Source of the DNA: Rhodovulum marinum
Lineage (GTDB): Bacteria; Pseudomonadota; Alphaproteobacteria; Rhodobacterales; Rhodobacteraceae
Reading direction: 5' to 3'
NCBI RefSeq assembly: GCF_004343075.1
Contig: NZ_SLXP01000004.1
Location: 160,325 to 224,324, forward strand
Length of the DNA: 64,000 nt
Below, one piece after another: positions 26,890 to 35,660 of the stretch (its first letter is position 1; each line of letters opens with the position of its first letter). The position numbers and the translations under genes were made by a program. The notes beneath the pieces are model-generated. The model searched no databases and was not told the DNA's origin. It was given only the letters and a program-made list of their open reading frames with translations.

Positions 26890-28431
26890 TCAGCGGAAAA
26901 TCAGGTCCGGCAGCCAAGTGGCCAGCGCGGGCCATGCTATCAGAACCCCAAGGGCGGCCAGCTGCAACAGGACAAAGGGCACCACGCCCCGGTAGGTATC
27001 CAGCGTGGTGATATCGGCGGGCGCGACCGAGCGGAAATAGAACAGCGCAAAGCCGAAGGGCGGCGTCAGGAAGCTGGTCTGCAGGTTCATCGCGATCAGG
27101 ATGGCGAACCACACCGGCGAGATGTCGGTGCCCAGGATGGGCGGGCCCAGCAGGGGCACGACGATATAGATGATCTCGACCGCCTCCAGGATGAAGCCCA
27201 ACAGGAAGATCAGCGCCATCACCAGCGCGACCGCCCCCAGAGTGCCGCCCGGCAGCGACCCCATCCACTGCGCCACGAGGTGGTCGCCGCCGAAGCCGCG
27301 GAACACCAGCGACAAAAGCGAGGCCGCGACCACGATGCCGAACACCATCCCCGAGATGCGCACCGTATCGACCATCGCACCGCCCAGCACACCCGCCCGC
27401 CACAGCCGCCCACTTGCCCACAGCGTGCCCAGCGCGATCAGCAGCGCCGCCCCCAGCGCGACCAGCGCGGCAGGGCTGCCGGGGGTGGCGCGGCCCAGCC
27501 CGGCCATGCCCAGGCCCACCAGCGCAAGTGCCGCCAGCCCCGCCGCGGCGATCAGCCAGCGCCCGGCGCGCTGCGGTTCGGCGGCATGGGCCGCCAGAAG
27601 CGCCGCGCCCACCGCGCCCAGTCCCGCGGCCTCGGTCGTGGTGGCCACACCCGCGAGGATCGAGCCGAGGACGGCGAGGATCAGCAGGACGGGCGGCAGG
27701 AAGGTGAACACGATCTCGCCTGCGCCGACAGGTGCGCGGGGGGCCGGGGCGGGGCCCGGTTCGGGCCGCAGGCGCAGTGCGACATAGGCGGCGTAGAAGG
27801 CGACGAGCATCAGCCCGGGGATCAGCGCGCCGGCGAACAGGTCGCCCACCGACACCGCGTCGGGGGCGAAATTGCCCGCCGCCTGCTGCGCCTCGAGGTA
27901 AACGTTGCCGATCTGGTCGCCCAGGAGGACCAGCACGATCGAGGGCGGGATCACCTGGCCCAGCGTGCCGGAGGCGCAGATCAGCCCCGCCGCCAGCCGC
28001 TTGTCGATGCCCGCGCCGCGCATCGCGGGCAGGCCGATCAGCACCAGCATCACCACCGTGGCCCCGATGATGCCGGTCGACGCCGCGATCAGCGTGGAAA
28101 AGGCCAGCACGCCCAGCGCCATGCCGCGCGGCGAGCCGCCGGTCATCCGCGCCAGCACGCCCAGCATGCGTTCGGCCAGCTGGGCGCGTTCCAGCAGCAC
28201 CCCCATCAGCACGAAAAGGGGCACCGCCATCAGCAGGCGGTTCGACATCACGCCCCAGACCCGTGCCGGGAAGAAGTTGAGGAAATTCAGGTCGAATACG
28301 CCCGCCGCCGCGCCGATCAGCGCGGTCACCAGCGGCACGCCCGCGATGGCCAGCATCGCCGGAATACCGCTGAGGATACCCGCGAAGAGGCCAAGGCCCA
28401 TGGCCAGCAGAAAGCCCTCGGCCCCGGTCAC
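26890..28431 (-). CDS. dctM: TRAP transporter large permease, DctM family
   Basis: This is a 513-residue membrane protein, about 80 residues longer than classic DctM. Family motifs include NRLLMAVPLFVLMGVLLERAQL, STGIIGATVVMLVLIGLP, and near the end NLQTSFLTPPFGFALFYFRSV. The additional length is a hydrophobic stretch around residues 270-345 (ALLAAHAAEPQRAGRWLIAAAG and following), adding helices in the middle. It imports the ligand using an ion gradient together with DctQ. The start overlaps dctQ by 4 bases. Confidence 0.88.
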   Translation of the reverse strand: MTGAEGFLLAMGLGLFAGILSGIPAMLAIAGVPLVTALIGAAAGVFDLNFLNFFPARVWGVMSNRLLMAVPLFVLMGVLLERAQLAERMLGVLARMTGGSPRGMALGVLAFSTLIAASTGIIGATVVMLVLIGLPAMRGAGIDKRLAAGLICASGTLGQVIPPSIVLVLLGDQIGNVYLEAQQAAGNFAPDAVSVGDLFAGALIPGLMLVAFYAAYVALRLRPEPGPAPAPRAPVGAGEIVFTFLPPVLLILAVLGSILAGVATTTEAAGLGAVGAALLAAHAAEPQRAGRWLIAAAGLAALALVGLGMAGLGRATPGSPAALVALGAALLIALGTLWASGRLWRAGVLGGAMVDTVRISGMVFGIVVAASLLSLVFRGFGGDHLVAQWMGSLPGGTLGAVALVMALIFLLGFILEAVEIIYIVVPLLGPPILGTDISPVWFAILIAMNLQTSFLTPPFGFALFYFRSVAPADITTLDTYRGVVPFVLLQLAALGVLIAWPALATWLPDLIFR

Positions 28432-28934
28432 TCCGCCGCCCTCCGGCCCAGAACCTGCGCGACGCCTTGCAGGATCATCAGTATCGCGGCCAGCGGCAGC
28501 GCCGTCTTGACGAGGTAGAGCCCCGGCAGGCCGCCGGTTTCGACGGACCCCTCACGGATCGACCAGGCATAGGAAAGATCGGGCCAGAACGCCCGGATCA
28601 TCAGCCCGAACACGGGGACCAGGAACAGCACCAGCGCCACCGCGTCGGCCGCGCGCAAATAGGCCGCGGGCAGGCGTTCCGAGATGACCTCGACCCGGAC
28701 ATGGCCGCCCCGCGCCAGCGTCACCGGCAGGCTGAGGACCATCAGCACCGCAAAGGCATAGCCGGCTGCATCCTGCAACTGGATGAAACCCAGGCCGAAG
28801 CCATAGCGCAGCACCACGATGGCCAGCACCGCCCCCACAAGGAACAGCCCCGCCGCCACGCAGGCGGCCAGCGCCGCCCGGTCAAGCCAGCGGCAGAGCG
28901 CGAGATAGGCGGAAAGGGAGCGGCGCATCTGCAT
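28428..28934 (-). CDS. dctQ: TRAP transporter small permease, DctQ family
   Basis: The 168-residue protein has four membrane helices, including AALAACVAAGLFLVGAVLAIVVLR and AADAVALVLFLVPVFGLMI. The second loop has LPVTLARGGHVRVEVI, a typical DctQ signature. ATG 28934 gives a normal length; the frame is open further upstream but runs into the divergent ndh gene. It is the first gene of the operon, 111 bases from the divergent NADH dehydrogenase start, so promoters of both lie in this gap; I could not fix them. Confidence 0.84.
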   Translation of the reverse strand: MQMRRSLSAYLALCRWLDRAALAACVAAGLFLVGAVLAIVVLRYGFGLGFIQLQDAAGYAFAVLMVLSLPVTLARGGHVRVEVISERLPAAYLRAADAVALVLFLVPVFGLMIRAFWPDLSYAWSIREGSVETGGLPGLYLVKTALPLAAILMILQGVAQVLGRRAAE

Positions 28935-29045
28935 GGGCGGGCCTTGCCACAGCCGTGCGATGGGCGCAATCGTGCCATGCGTGGAATGGCGCTGGCCCTT
29001 GCCGGTCGATGCGTTATGCTGCGGCGCAGCAAGAAGGAGGGGCCG

Positions 29046-30662
29046 ATGACGGTTCGGATCGTGGTTCTCGGGGGCGGGTTCGGCGGCATGTACGCGGCGC
29101 GGGCGCTGAAGAAGCGGCTGCGCGGGGCTGCGGAAGTCGAACTTATCAATGCCGAGAACTATTTCGTCTTTCAGCCCCTGCTGCCCGAGGTGGGCGCGGG
29201 CTCGATCACGCCGGGCCACGCGGTCTCGCCGCTGCGGTTCCTGCTGAAGGGCGTCTTCGTGCGCAAGGCCACGGTCGACAGCGTCGATTTCGCGCGCAAG
29301 GTCATCACCGTGTTCCAGGGCATCCAGCGGATGCCGGTCGAGGTGCCCTATGACCACCTGGTGATCGCGCTGGGCCAGGGAGTGGACCTGTCGCGCATGC
29401 CCGGGCTGGAAGAACACGCGCTGAAGATGAAGACGCTGGAGGATGCCCGCCGCCTGCGCGAGCACGTGATCCAGCAACTGGAACATGCCCAGGTGACGCC
29501 GCTGGAGGATACCAAGCGCGGCGCCCTGACCTTCACGGTGGTGGGCGGCGGGTTCTCGGGGGTGGAAACCGTGGGCGAGATGAAGGAGCTGATCGACCGA
29601 TCGCTGCCCTTCTATCCCAAGATCGACCCGTCCGAGGTGCGCGTCCTACTGGTGGAATACGCCCCCCGCATCCTGAACGAGATGCCGGAAAAGCTTGCGG
29701 ATTACGCCGCGGGGCACCTGCGCAAACACGGCATCGAACTGAAGCTGAAGACCGGCGTGGCCAGCGCCACCGCGCGCCAGCTGGTGACCAGTGACGGCGA
29801 GGTGATCGACACCCGCACCATCGTCGCCACCATCGGCAACGCGCCGCTGCGCGTCGTGTCGCGCATGGGCCTGCCCAGCCAGCATGGCCGCATCGCCGTC
29901 GATCGCACGCTGCGCGTTCCGGGGTATGACAATGTCTGGGCTCTGGGCGATTGCGCGCTGATCCCGCTGAAGGAGGGGGCAAGCGAGCGGTTCGACTTCG
30001 CCCCGCCGACCGCGCAGTTCGCCGTGCGCGAGGCCAAGCGGATCGCCAAGAACATCGCCGCCGCCGTGGCCGGCAAACCGGTGCAGCCGTTTTCCTACAA
30101 GTCACGCGGCTCGCTTGCCTCGCTGGGGGCCAAGCGCGGCGTGGCCGAGGTGTTCGGCATTCAGATCACCGGGTTCCCGGCCTGGGTGATCTGGCGGTCT
30201 TATTACCTGGCGCTGCTGCCGGGGATGGGCACCCGGATCAAGGTCATGGTCAACTGGTCGCTGGACATGCTGGGCGCGCGCAGCCTGGTGCAGATCAAGG
30301 CCTATACGAAACCGCCGCTGCGCTATGTCTATTACCGGGCGGGCGACCGCATCTACAACATGGGCGACCGGTCGGACGGGTTCTTTACCGTGGTCTCGGG
30401 CGCGGTCGAGATGGACCGCGTCAATCCGCAGACCGGCGAGACGGTGACGCGTGTCATCGGCCCCGGCGGGCATTTCGGTGAACGGTTGATCCTGGGGGCC
30501 ACGCGGCGCAAGACCACCGTGCGCGCGGTCGAGGACACCAAGGTTCTGGTAATGAACCGCGAGGAATTCATGATGCTGGCCGACGGCTTTCCCGCGTTCC
30601 GCGAATATTTCCGCCCCTACATGGAAGAGCGCGGCGCGCAATGGCCGCCGGCCTCGGACTGA
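29046..30662 (+). CDS. ndh: Type II NADH dehydrogenase fused to cyclic-nucleotide-binding-like domain
   Basis: The 538-residue protein has two parts. Residues 1-415 are NDH-2: FAD-binding VVLGGGFGGMYAARAL, NAD-binding FTVVGGGFSGVETVGEM, NVWALGDCA, and a C-terminal membrane-associating segment (PAWVIWRSYYLALLPGMG). Residues about 420-535 are a CNB beta-roll (YRAGDRIYNMGDRSDGFFTVVSG) with a phosphate-cassette-like GGHFGERLILGATRRKTTVRA, keeping Gly-Glu and an Arg as in CRP. Ordinary NDH-2 ends near residue 430. It oxidises NADH and reduces quinone without pumping protons. AAGGAGG sits 5 bases before the ATG, an unusually strong site. The CNB domain suggests control by cAMP or another small ligand. 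Confidence 0.87.
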   Translation: MTVRIVVLGGGFGGMYAARALKKRLRGAAEVELINAENYFVFQPLLPEVGAGSITPGHAVSPLRFLLKGVFVRKATVDSVDFARKVITVFQGIQRMPVEVPYDHLVIALGQGVDLSRMPGLEEHALKMKTLEDARRLREHVIQQLEHAQVTPLEDTKRGALTFTVVGGGFSGVETVGEMKELIDRSLPFYPKIDPSEVRVLLVEYAPRILNEMPEKLADYAAGHLRKHGIELKLKTGVASATARQLVTSDGEVIDTRTIVATIGNAPLRVVSRMGLPSQHGRIAVDRTLRVPGYDNVWALGDCALIPLKEGASERFDFAPPTAQFAVREAKRIAKNIAAAVAGKPVQPFSYKSRGSLASLGAKRGVAEVFGIQITGFPAWVIWRSYYLALLPGMGTRIKVMVNWSLDMLGARSLVQIKAYTKPPLRYVYYRAGDRIYNMGDRSDGFFTVVSGAVEMDRVNPQTGETVTRVIGPGGHFGERLILGATRRKTTVRAVEDTKVLVMNREEFMMLADGFPAFREYFRPYMEERGAQWPPASD

Positions 30663-30669
30663 GGGCGGG

Positions 30670-31308
30670 TCACAGCACGGAAACCAACCGGGTCGCGCTT
30701 TCGACACCGTCGATGACCGGGACGGGCAGATGCCCGCGCAGATAGCGCGTGATCCGCGCCATGCCGGCACAGCCCAGTACGATGCCGTCCACGCCGTCCT
30801 CGGCCACGGCGCGGGCGGCCTCCTCGGCGATGCGGGCGCAGGCAGCGTCGGGGTCGTGTTCCAGGGCCAGCACCGGCACCTCGCTGGCGCGGACCCGGCC
30901 GACCATGTGCATCAGGCCATAGGCGTGCAGGTTTGCCTCGATCACCGGAACCGAGACCGCCAGCGTGGTCACCACCGAGAACCGCCAGCCGCGCAGCGCG
31001 GCGGTGTGGAACGCGGCCTGCCCGATGCCGATCACCGGGCAGGCGGCGCGCCGCCGTGCCCCCTCCAGCCCGGTATCGTCGAAGCACGCGATCACGATGC
31101 CCGACGCGCCCACGTCGCTGGCCCGCCCCACCAGGTCCAGCAGCGGCGGCGTGGCCAGCCGCCCGTCGGCCTCGCCCTGGATCGCGGGCGGGCCGTCATG
31201 CGAGGTCCAGCCCTCGATTTCGGCGCCGGGCAGGGTGGCCCGCGCCATGGCGAGGATCGACTCCGTCATCGCGACGGTCGAATTGGGGTTGATGATGACC
31301 AGGGGCAT
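30670..31308 (-). CDS. Asp/Glu/hydantoin racemase family protein, allantoin- or hydantoin-racemase-like
   Basis: The 212-residue protein is a complete two-cysteine racemase: Cys75 in IVIACFDDTG and Cys180 in IVLGCAGMA, with NPNST near the N-terminus as in hydantoin/allantoin racemases. ATG 31308 gives MPLVIINPNST; an in-frame start at 31338 would overlap the permease gene. It begins 7 bases after the ABC permease gene, so it probably acts on the imported compound. Hydantoin racemase, allantoin racemase and arylmalonate decarboxylase share this fold. The nearby urate pathway makes allantoin an attractive but unproven substrate. Confidence 0.78.
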   Translation of the reverse strand: MPLVIINPNSTVAMTESILAMARATLPGAEIEGWTSHDGPPAIQGEADGRLATPPLLDLVGRASDVGASGIVIACFDDTGLEGARRRAACPVIGIGQAAFHTAALRGWRFSVVTTLAVSVPVIEANLHAYGLMHMVGRVRASEVPVLALEHDPDAACARIAEEAARAVAEDGVDGIVLGCAGMARITRYLRGHLPVPVIDGVESATRLVSVL

Positions 31309-31315
31309 GGGCGGT

Positions 31316-32155
31316 CTAGACCATGCCCTGCCCGGCATCCGAGCCCTGCCGCGCCCGCCGCCGGTTCATCGCCCAGACGGTCAGCAGGAAGACCGCGATC
31401 ACGAGGAAGGAAAACGCGGTCGTCAGCGTGCCCAGCGCGAAGATCACCGGCGTGGTGACGTTGGTGGTCATCCCGTAGATTTCCAGTGGCAGGGTGTTGT
31501 AGCTGCCCGCGGTCAGCAGGGTGCGCGCGAATTCGTCGTAGGAGAGGGTAAAGCCGAAGAGCGCCACCCCGATCAGCGACGGCGCGATGATCGGCAGGAC
31601 GACGTGGCGGATGGTTTGCCAGGGCGACGCCCCTTGGTCTCGCGCGGCCTCCTCGTAGCTTTTGTCGAAGCGGTTGAAGACGGCGAACATGATCAGCAGG
31701 CCAAAGGGCAGGGTCCATGTCAGCTGCGACCCGAACCCGCTGGTGGCCCAATGCACGTCCAGACCCGACTGGCTGAAGATCAGCCCGACCCCCAGCGAGA
31801 CAAGGATCGAGGGGATCACCAGCGACGTGATGACGAGGTAGAACAGCACCGCCGAGCCCGCGAACCGCTTGCGGAAGGCCAGCCCACCCATGACCGAGAC
31901 CACGACGGTCGTGACCATCACCATCAGACCCAGCGCGAAGGAGCGGCGGAAACTGCCCCAGATATCGCCCACCGCCTGTTCCTGGAACAGGTCGCGGAAC
32001 CAGTAGAGCGACACCCCGTTCATCGGGAAGGTCAGCCCGCCCTGCGGCCCCTGGAAGCTGAGGATGCCGATGGTGATGATGGGCCCGTAGAGGAACAGCA
32101 GGAACAGCACGAAGAAGGCGGCGAGGACGTAGAAGGCGCGGGAGCGTTTCTCCAT
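31316..32155 (-). CDS. ABC transporter permease, PotC-like
   Basis: This is a 279-residue inner-membrane protein with six helices (first AFYVLAAFFVLFLLFLYGPII) and the cytoplasmic EAA loop EEAARDQGASPWQTIRHVVLP that contacts the ATPase. It pairs with the PotB-like permease, whose gene ends 3 bases upstream. The set looks like the spermidine/putrescine family, but this family also imports other cations and small organic compounds, so the substrate is open. Confidence 0.85.
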   Translation of the reverse strand: MEKRSRAFYVLAAFFVLFLLFLYGPIITIGILSFQGPQGGLTFPMNGVSLYWFRDLFQEQAVGDIWGSFRRSFALGLMVMVTTVVVSVMGGLAFRKRFAGSAVLFYLVITSLVIPSILVSLGVGLIFSQSGLDVHWATSGFGSQLTWTLPFGLLIMFAVFNRFDKSYEEAARDQGASPWQTIRHVVLPIIAPSLIGVALFGFTLSYDEFARTLLTAGSYNTLPLEIYGMTTNVTTPVIFALGTLTTAFSFLVIAVFLLTVWAMNRRRARQGSDAGQGMV

Positions 32156-32158
32156 CGG

Positions 32159-33022
32159 TTACAGCTCCTTCCGGATGTCGACGAAGCGCAGAAGGGTTGC
32201 GATCACGATCAGGACGGTGATGAGAAGGATCACGGCGGTGGCGGCCGCCGAGGGATATTGCAAAAGCCCGATATCGTTCGAGATCAGCCGGCCCACGTTG
32301 GCCGATTGCGACCCGGACATGAACCGCACGGTGATGAAGTCCCCCATCACCAGCGTGACCACGAAGATCGACCCGATCATGATGCCGGGTTTCGTCAGCG
32401 GGATGATGACGTTGGTCAGGGTCTGAAAGCCCGTGGCGCCCGCGTCATAGGCGGCCTCGATCAGCGATTTGTCGATCCGCATCATCGTGTTGAAGATCGG
32501 CACCACCATGAACAGCGTGTAAAGATGCACGAAGGCGAGGATCACGCTGAAATCGCTGAACAGCAGCCAGTCCAGCGGCTCGTCGATCACCCCCCAGGAG
32601 ATGAGCGTCGAGTTGGCCAGCCCGTTGCGCCCCAAAAACGGGATCCACGAGATCATGCGGATGATGTTCGAGGTCCAGAACGGGATCGTGCAAAGCAGGA
32701 ACAGGGCGACCTGCCAGGTCAGGCTTCGGACATGGAAGGCCAGGAAATAGGCGACGGTAAAGCCGATCACGAGGGTGAAGGCCCAGGTGACGAGCGCGTA
32801 TTTGAAGGTGTTGAGGAAGACCGAGTACGTGACCGGCGAAGTCAGCAGGAATTCGTAATTGTCGAACTGGAAGGCCGGGTAGATCGAGAATTCCGTGGCA
32901 CCCCAGAAGCTGACCACCACGATCATCACGATCGGCAGCACGAGGAAACACAACAGAACGAATGCCATCGGCGAGGCCAGCAGCCAGCCGGCCAGATGTC
33001 GGTTCTTGAGTGGCGTGGCCAT
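32159..33022 (-). CDS. ABC transporter permease, PotB-like
   Basis: The 287-residue protein has six helices (from LLASPMAFVLLCFLVLPIVMIVVV-type to VILLITVLIVIATLL) and an EAA loop (EAAYDAGATGFQTLTNVIIPL). Its partner is the PotC-like protein. The binding-protein gene lies upstream in the operon, separated by 110 bases that hold two strong hairpins, so translation of this gene probably starts from processed message. Confidence 0.85.
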   Translation of the reverse strand: MATPLKNRHLAGWLLASPMAFVLLCFLVLPIVMIVVVSFWGATEFSIYPAFQFDNYEFLLTSPVTYSVFLNTFKYALVTWAFTLVIGFTVAYFLAFHVRSLTWQVALFLLCTIPFWTSNIIRMISWIPFLGRNGLANSTLISWGVIDEPLDWLLFSDFSVILAFVHLYTLFMVVPIFNTMMRIDKSLIEAAYDAGATGFQTLTNVIIPLTKPGIMIGSIFVVTLVMGDFITVRFMSGSQSANVGRLISNDIGLLQYPSAAATAVILLITVLIVIATLLRFVDIRKEL

Positions 33023-33051
33023 GGCCGCCCCCGTCTGGTTCGGGAAAAGAC

Positions 33052-33117
33052 GCCCTTCCCCGACAAACGGGGAAGGGCAGGCCCGGCCGGGGCGGAAGGG
33101 TCGTGCCCCGGCCGGGC
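33052..33117 (-). promoter_or_regulatory. Two perfect consecutive hairpins between binding-protein and permease genes
   Basis: GCCCTTCCCCG/CGGGGAAGGGC (33052-33078, 5-base loop) and GCCCGGCCGGGGC/GCCCCGGCCGGGC (33081-33117, 11-base loop) stand back to back. No T run accompanies them. Their position after the binding-protein stop fits mRNA protection or partial termination, giving more binding protein than permease. Confidence 0.7.
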
Positions 33118-33132
33118 CGCTGGGTCATGCCG

Positions 33133-34407
33133 TCAGGCGGCGATGAACTCGTTCCACTTGCGGACCATGTACTGGTTCTCGTCCATGACGGCGTTCCAGC
33201 AGGCCACGGCGCCCATCCGGTCGTAGAACGAGCCGCCGTCGCGGACCTCTCCGGCCTGGGCCATCGGGTCGCCGAACGGGTTGGTGATGGTCTCGGTCGC
33301 GGGCTTGCCCTCGAACCAATAGCCCCATTCGTTCTCGGTCATGTAGTTCTTGGAGGTTTCCGGCACGGCCGAGTAATAGCCCTGGCGCATCAGGAAGCCG
33401 CCGACCCAACCGTCGAGATACCAGTTGATGTAGTCGTAGGCGGCATCCAGCTCCATTCCGGACAGGTTCTTGGACAGGCCGATCCCGCCGCCCCAGCTGC
33501 GGTAACCCTCTTTCAGGGGCTGGTAGACGCAGGGGATGCCGCGCGATTTCACCGCGGTGATCGCGGGCGACCACATCGACTGGATGACGACTTCGCCCGA
33601 GGCCATCAGGTTCACGGACTCGTCGAAGGTCTTCCAGAAGGCGCGGAACTGGCCGGCCTTCTTGGCCTCGGTGAAGATCGCCATGGTCTTGTCGATCTCT
33701 TCCCGCGTCATGTTCCCCTTGTCGCCATAGGTGATCTCGCCCATCGCCTCGCAGACCATGGCGGCGTCCATGATGCCGATGGCCGAGATATCCAGGATCG
33801 AGGCCTTGCCCTTGAACTCGGGGTTCAGCAGTTCCGTCCAGCTTTCGATCGGGCGGCCGATCAGGTCGGGGCGGATGCCCAGCGTGTCGGCGTTGTAGAT
33901 CGTCGGGATCAGGGTCATCCAGCCCGACTCTTCGGCCACGAAATCGGTGCCGCCGGGCCCGGAGGTAAAGCCCACGGTATGGGGCGCGGTGCCCTGGGCG
34001 ATGGTCGAGTCGGGCGTCAGTTTCCCGTCGCGGAAGATGCCGACGATCTTGTCATAGTTCTTGATCCGGCTGGTATCCATCGCCTGCAGGTTGCCGGTGG
34101 GCCAGACCTTCTTGCAGATCCAGTACTCGATATCGGCGATGTCGAAGCTGTTGGGCTGGGTCGCGGCGCGCTGGGTCACCGCGTCGGAGTCGAGCGCGGT
34201 CATCTCCAGCGTGAAGCCCAGGTCCTCCTTCACCTTCTGCGCCACCTCGTTGAGGTTGGACACGCCGGTGCCGAACTGGCGCAGGGTGATGTCCTTGATG
34301 TTCTGCGCCCAGATCATCGGCGCGGGGAAGGCAGAGGCGGCGACGCCCGCGGCGGCGCCTTTCAGCAGGCTGCGGCGGCTGAGGCCGGGTTTCGTCTGGT
34401 CGGTCAT
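33133..34407 (-). CDS. ABC transporter periplasmic binding protein, PotD-like
   Basis: The 424-residue protein is exported by a twin-arginine signal (LSRRSLLKGAAAGVAASAFPAP). The body resembles extracellular solute-binding family 1/PotD: FDIADIEYW, GKASILDISAIGIMDAAM, and late VYQPLKEGYRSWGGGIGLSKN with a terminal helix EFIAA. It is longer than E. coli PotD (about 348 residues). It is encoded 28 bases after the ATPase gene. Ligand class is unknown. Confidence 0.84.
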   Translation of the reverse strand: MTDQTKPGLSRRSLLKGAAAGVAASAFPAPMIWAQNIKDITLRQFGTGVSNLNEVAQKVKEDLGFTLEMTALDSDAVTQRAATQPNSFDIADIEYWICKKVWPTGNLQAMDTSRIKNYDKIVGIFRDGKLTPDSTIAQGTAPHTVGFTSGPGGTDFVAEESGWMTLIPTIYNADTLGIRPDLIGRPIESWTELLNPEFKGKASILDISAIGIMDAAMVCEAMGEITYGDKGNMTREEIDKTMAIFTEAKKAGQFRAFWKTFDESVNLMASGEVVIQSMWSPAITAVKSRGIPCVYQPLKEGYRSWGGGIGLSKNLSGMELDAAYDYINWYLDGWVGGFLMRQGYYSAVPETSKNYMTENEWGYWFEGKPATETITNPFGDPMAQAGEVRDGGSFYDRMGAVACWNAVMDENQYMVRKWNEFIAA

Positions 34408-34435
34408 GCGTGGTCTCCCGTGTTGGACTGTCAGG

Positions 34436-35419
34436 TCAGGCGGTCAGTGCGTGAAGGTTGGTGTCGTCCCAGCTCAGCCCCACGCCGTCACCGGGCTGGA
34501 TGGGTTTGGCGAAATACCGGTCTTCGGGGATAACGGCGGTGATCTCCTGGTCGCCTGCGGTCATCAGGGTCAGCGCGACGCTGGCGCCCTGGTATTCGAG
34601 GCCTGTGACGCGGCCTTCCAGCTTGCCCTGGTCGGGGAGCGTGACCGTCACCTGGTCGGAGCGGATCGCGAAATGCCCCTTGGGCAGGGCGATCACGTTG
34701 TGCCCCCCCATGAAGCGGGCGACGAATTCGGTTCTCGGCGCGTTGAACACCTCGCGCGCGGGGCCGGCCTGTTCGATGCGGGCGTTGTTCATCACCACGA
34801 TCTCATCGGCGAGTGCCAGCGCCTCGTCCTGGCCGTGGGTGACGTGGATGAAGGTGATCCCCAGCTCGCGTTGCAGTTTCTTCAACTCGGAGCGCATGCG
34901 AACGCGCAGAAACGGGTCGAGCGCGGAGAGGGGTTCGTCCAGCAACAGCACCTGCGGATCGGTGATGAGCGCACGGGCCAGGGCGACGCGCTGCTGTTGG
35001 CCGCCCGACAGCTGTGCGGGCAGGCGTTCGGCGAAATCGGTCATGTGCACGAGGTCCAGCAACTCGCCCGCGCGGCGCCTACGTTCGGCCCTCTCGACCC
35101 CCTTCATTTTCAGGCTGAACGCGACATTGTCGATCACGCTGAGATGCGGGAACAGCGCGTAGTTCTGGAACATCATCGCCGTGCCGCGCTTGGCGGGGGG
35201 AAGGTGGGCGATGTCGTGGCCGGCAAGCACGATGGCGCCGTCGCTGACCTCTTCGTGGCCCGCGATCATGCGTAACGTGGAGGACTTGCCGCAGCCCGAG
35301 GGCCCCAGCAGGCAGGCATAGCTGCCGGCATGGAACAGGTGTTGAATCGCATCCACCGCGACGGTGGTGCCGTAGCGTTTGGTCAGGGCGACAAGTTCCA
35401 GGTCAAGGTCCGAGCGCAT
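34436..35419 (-). CDS. ABC transporter ATPase, PotA-like
   Basis: This 327-residue protein has all ABC motifs: Walker A GPSGCGKSST, Q-loop MMFQNYALFPHLSV, signature LSGGQQQRVALARAL, Walker B VLLLDEPLSALD and the H-loop VTHGQDEAL. The C-terminal TOBE-like part (residues about 240-327) is usual for PotA. GAGAGGA precedes the ATG. It is the first gene of the operon and diverges from the GntR gene across a 241-base gap. Confidence 0.9.
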   Translation of the reverse strand: MRSDLDLELVALTKRYGTTVAVDAIQHLFHAGSYACLLGPSGCGKSSTLRMIAGHEEVSDGAIVLAGHDIAHLPPAKRGTAMMFQNYALFPHLSVIDNVAFSLKMKGVERAERRRRAGELLDLVHMTDFAERLPAQLSGGQQQRVALARALITDPQVLLLDEPLSALDPFLRVRMRSELKKLQRELGITFIHVTHGQDEALALADEIVVMNNARIEQAGPAREVFNAPRTEFVARFMGGHNVIALPKGHFAIRSDQVTVTLPDQGKLEGRVTGLEYQGASVALTLMTAGDQEITAVIPEDRYFAKPIQPGDGVGLSWDDTNLHALTA

Positions 35420-35563
35420 GCGGGTCCTCTCAGCGTGTCTGCCCTACGTTTCGCCGCGATGGCCCCGGAGGGAATGGGGCGGCCCGGTGCGGCCCGGCGA
35501 TTTCTGCGCGACTGCCTGCGAATTGGGCAGACGTGGACAGATTTGTCTCATGATCGGTCATGG

Positions 35564-35575
35564 ATTGTATACGAT
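35564..35575. promoter_or_regulatory. Possible GntR/FCD operator
   Basis: ATTGTATACGAT is a near-perfect dyad (one mismatched pair) centred between the divergent ABC operon and the gntR gene. The TTGTATAC core resembles sites of FadR-subfamily regulators. The regulator encoded 86 bases away probably binds here and controls both directions. The rest of the 35420-35660 gap holds the two promoters, which I could not define. Confidence 0.5.
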
Positions 35576-35660
35576 CTTGTCCGCAATCCGGTCGGGCCTG
35601 CCGAATCTTGTGCGCCCTACCGGGTTTCGCCAAAAGAAGGGCAGTCACGGAGAGTTCGGT

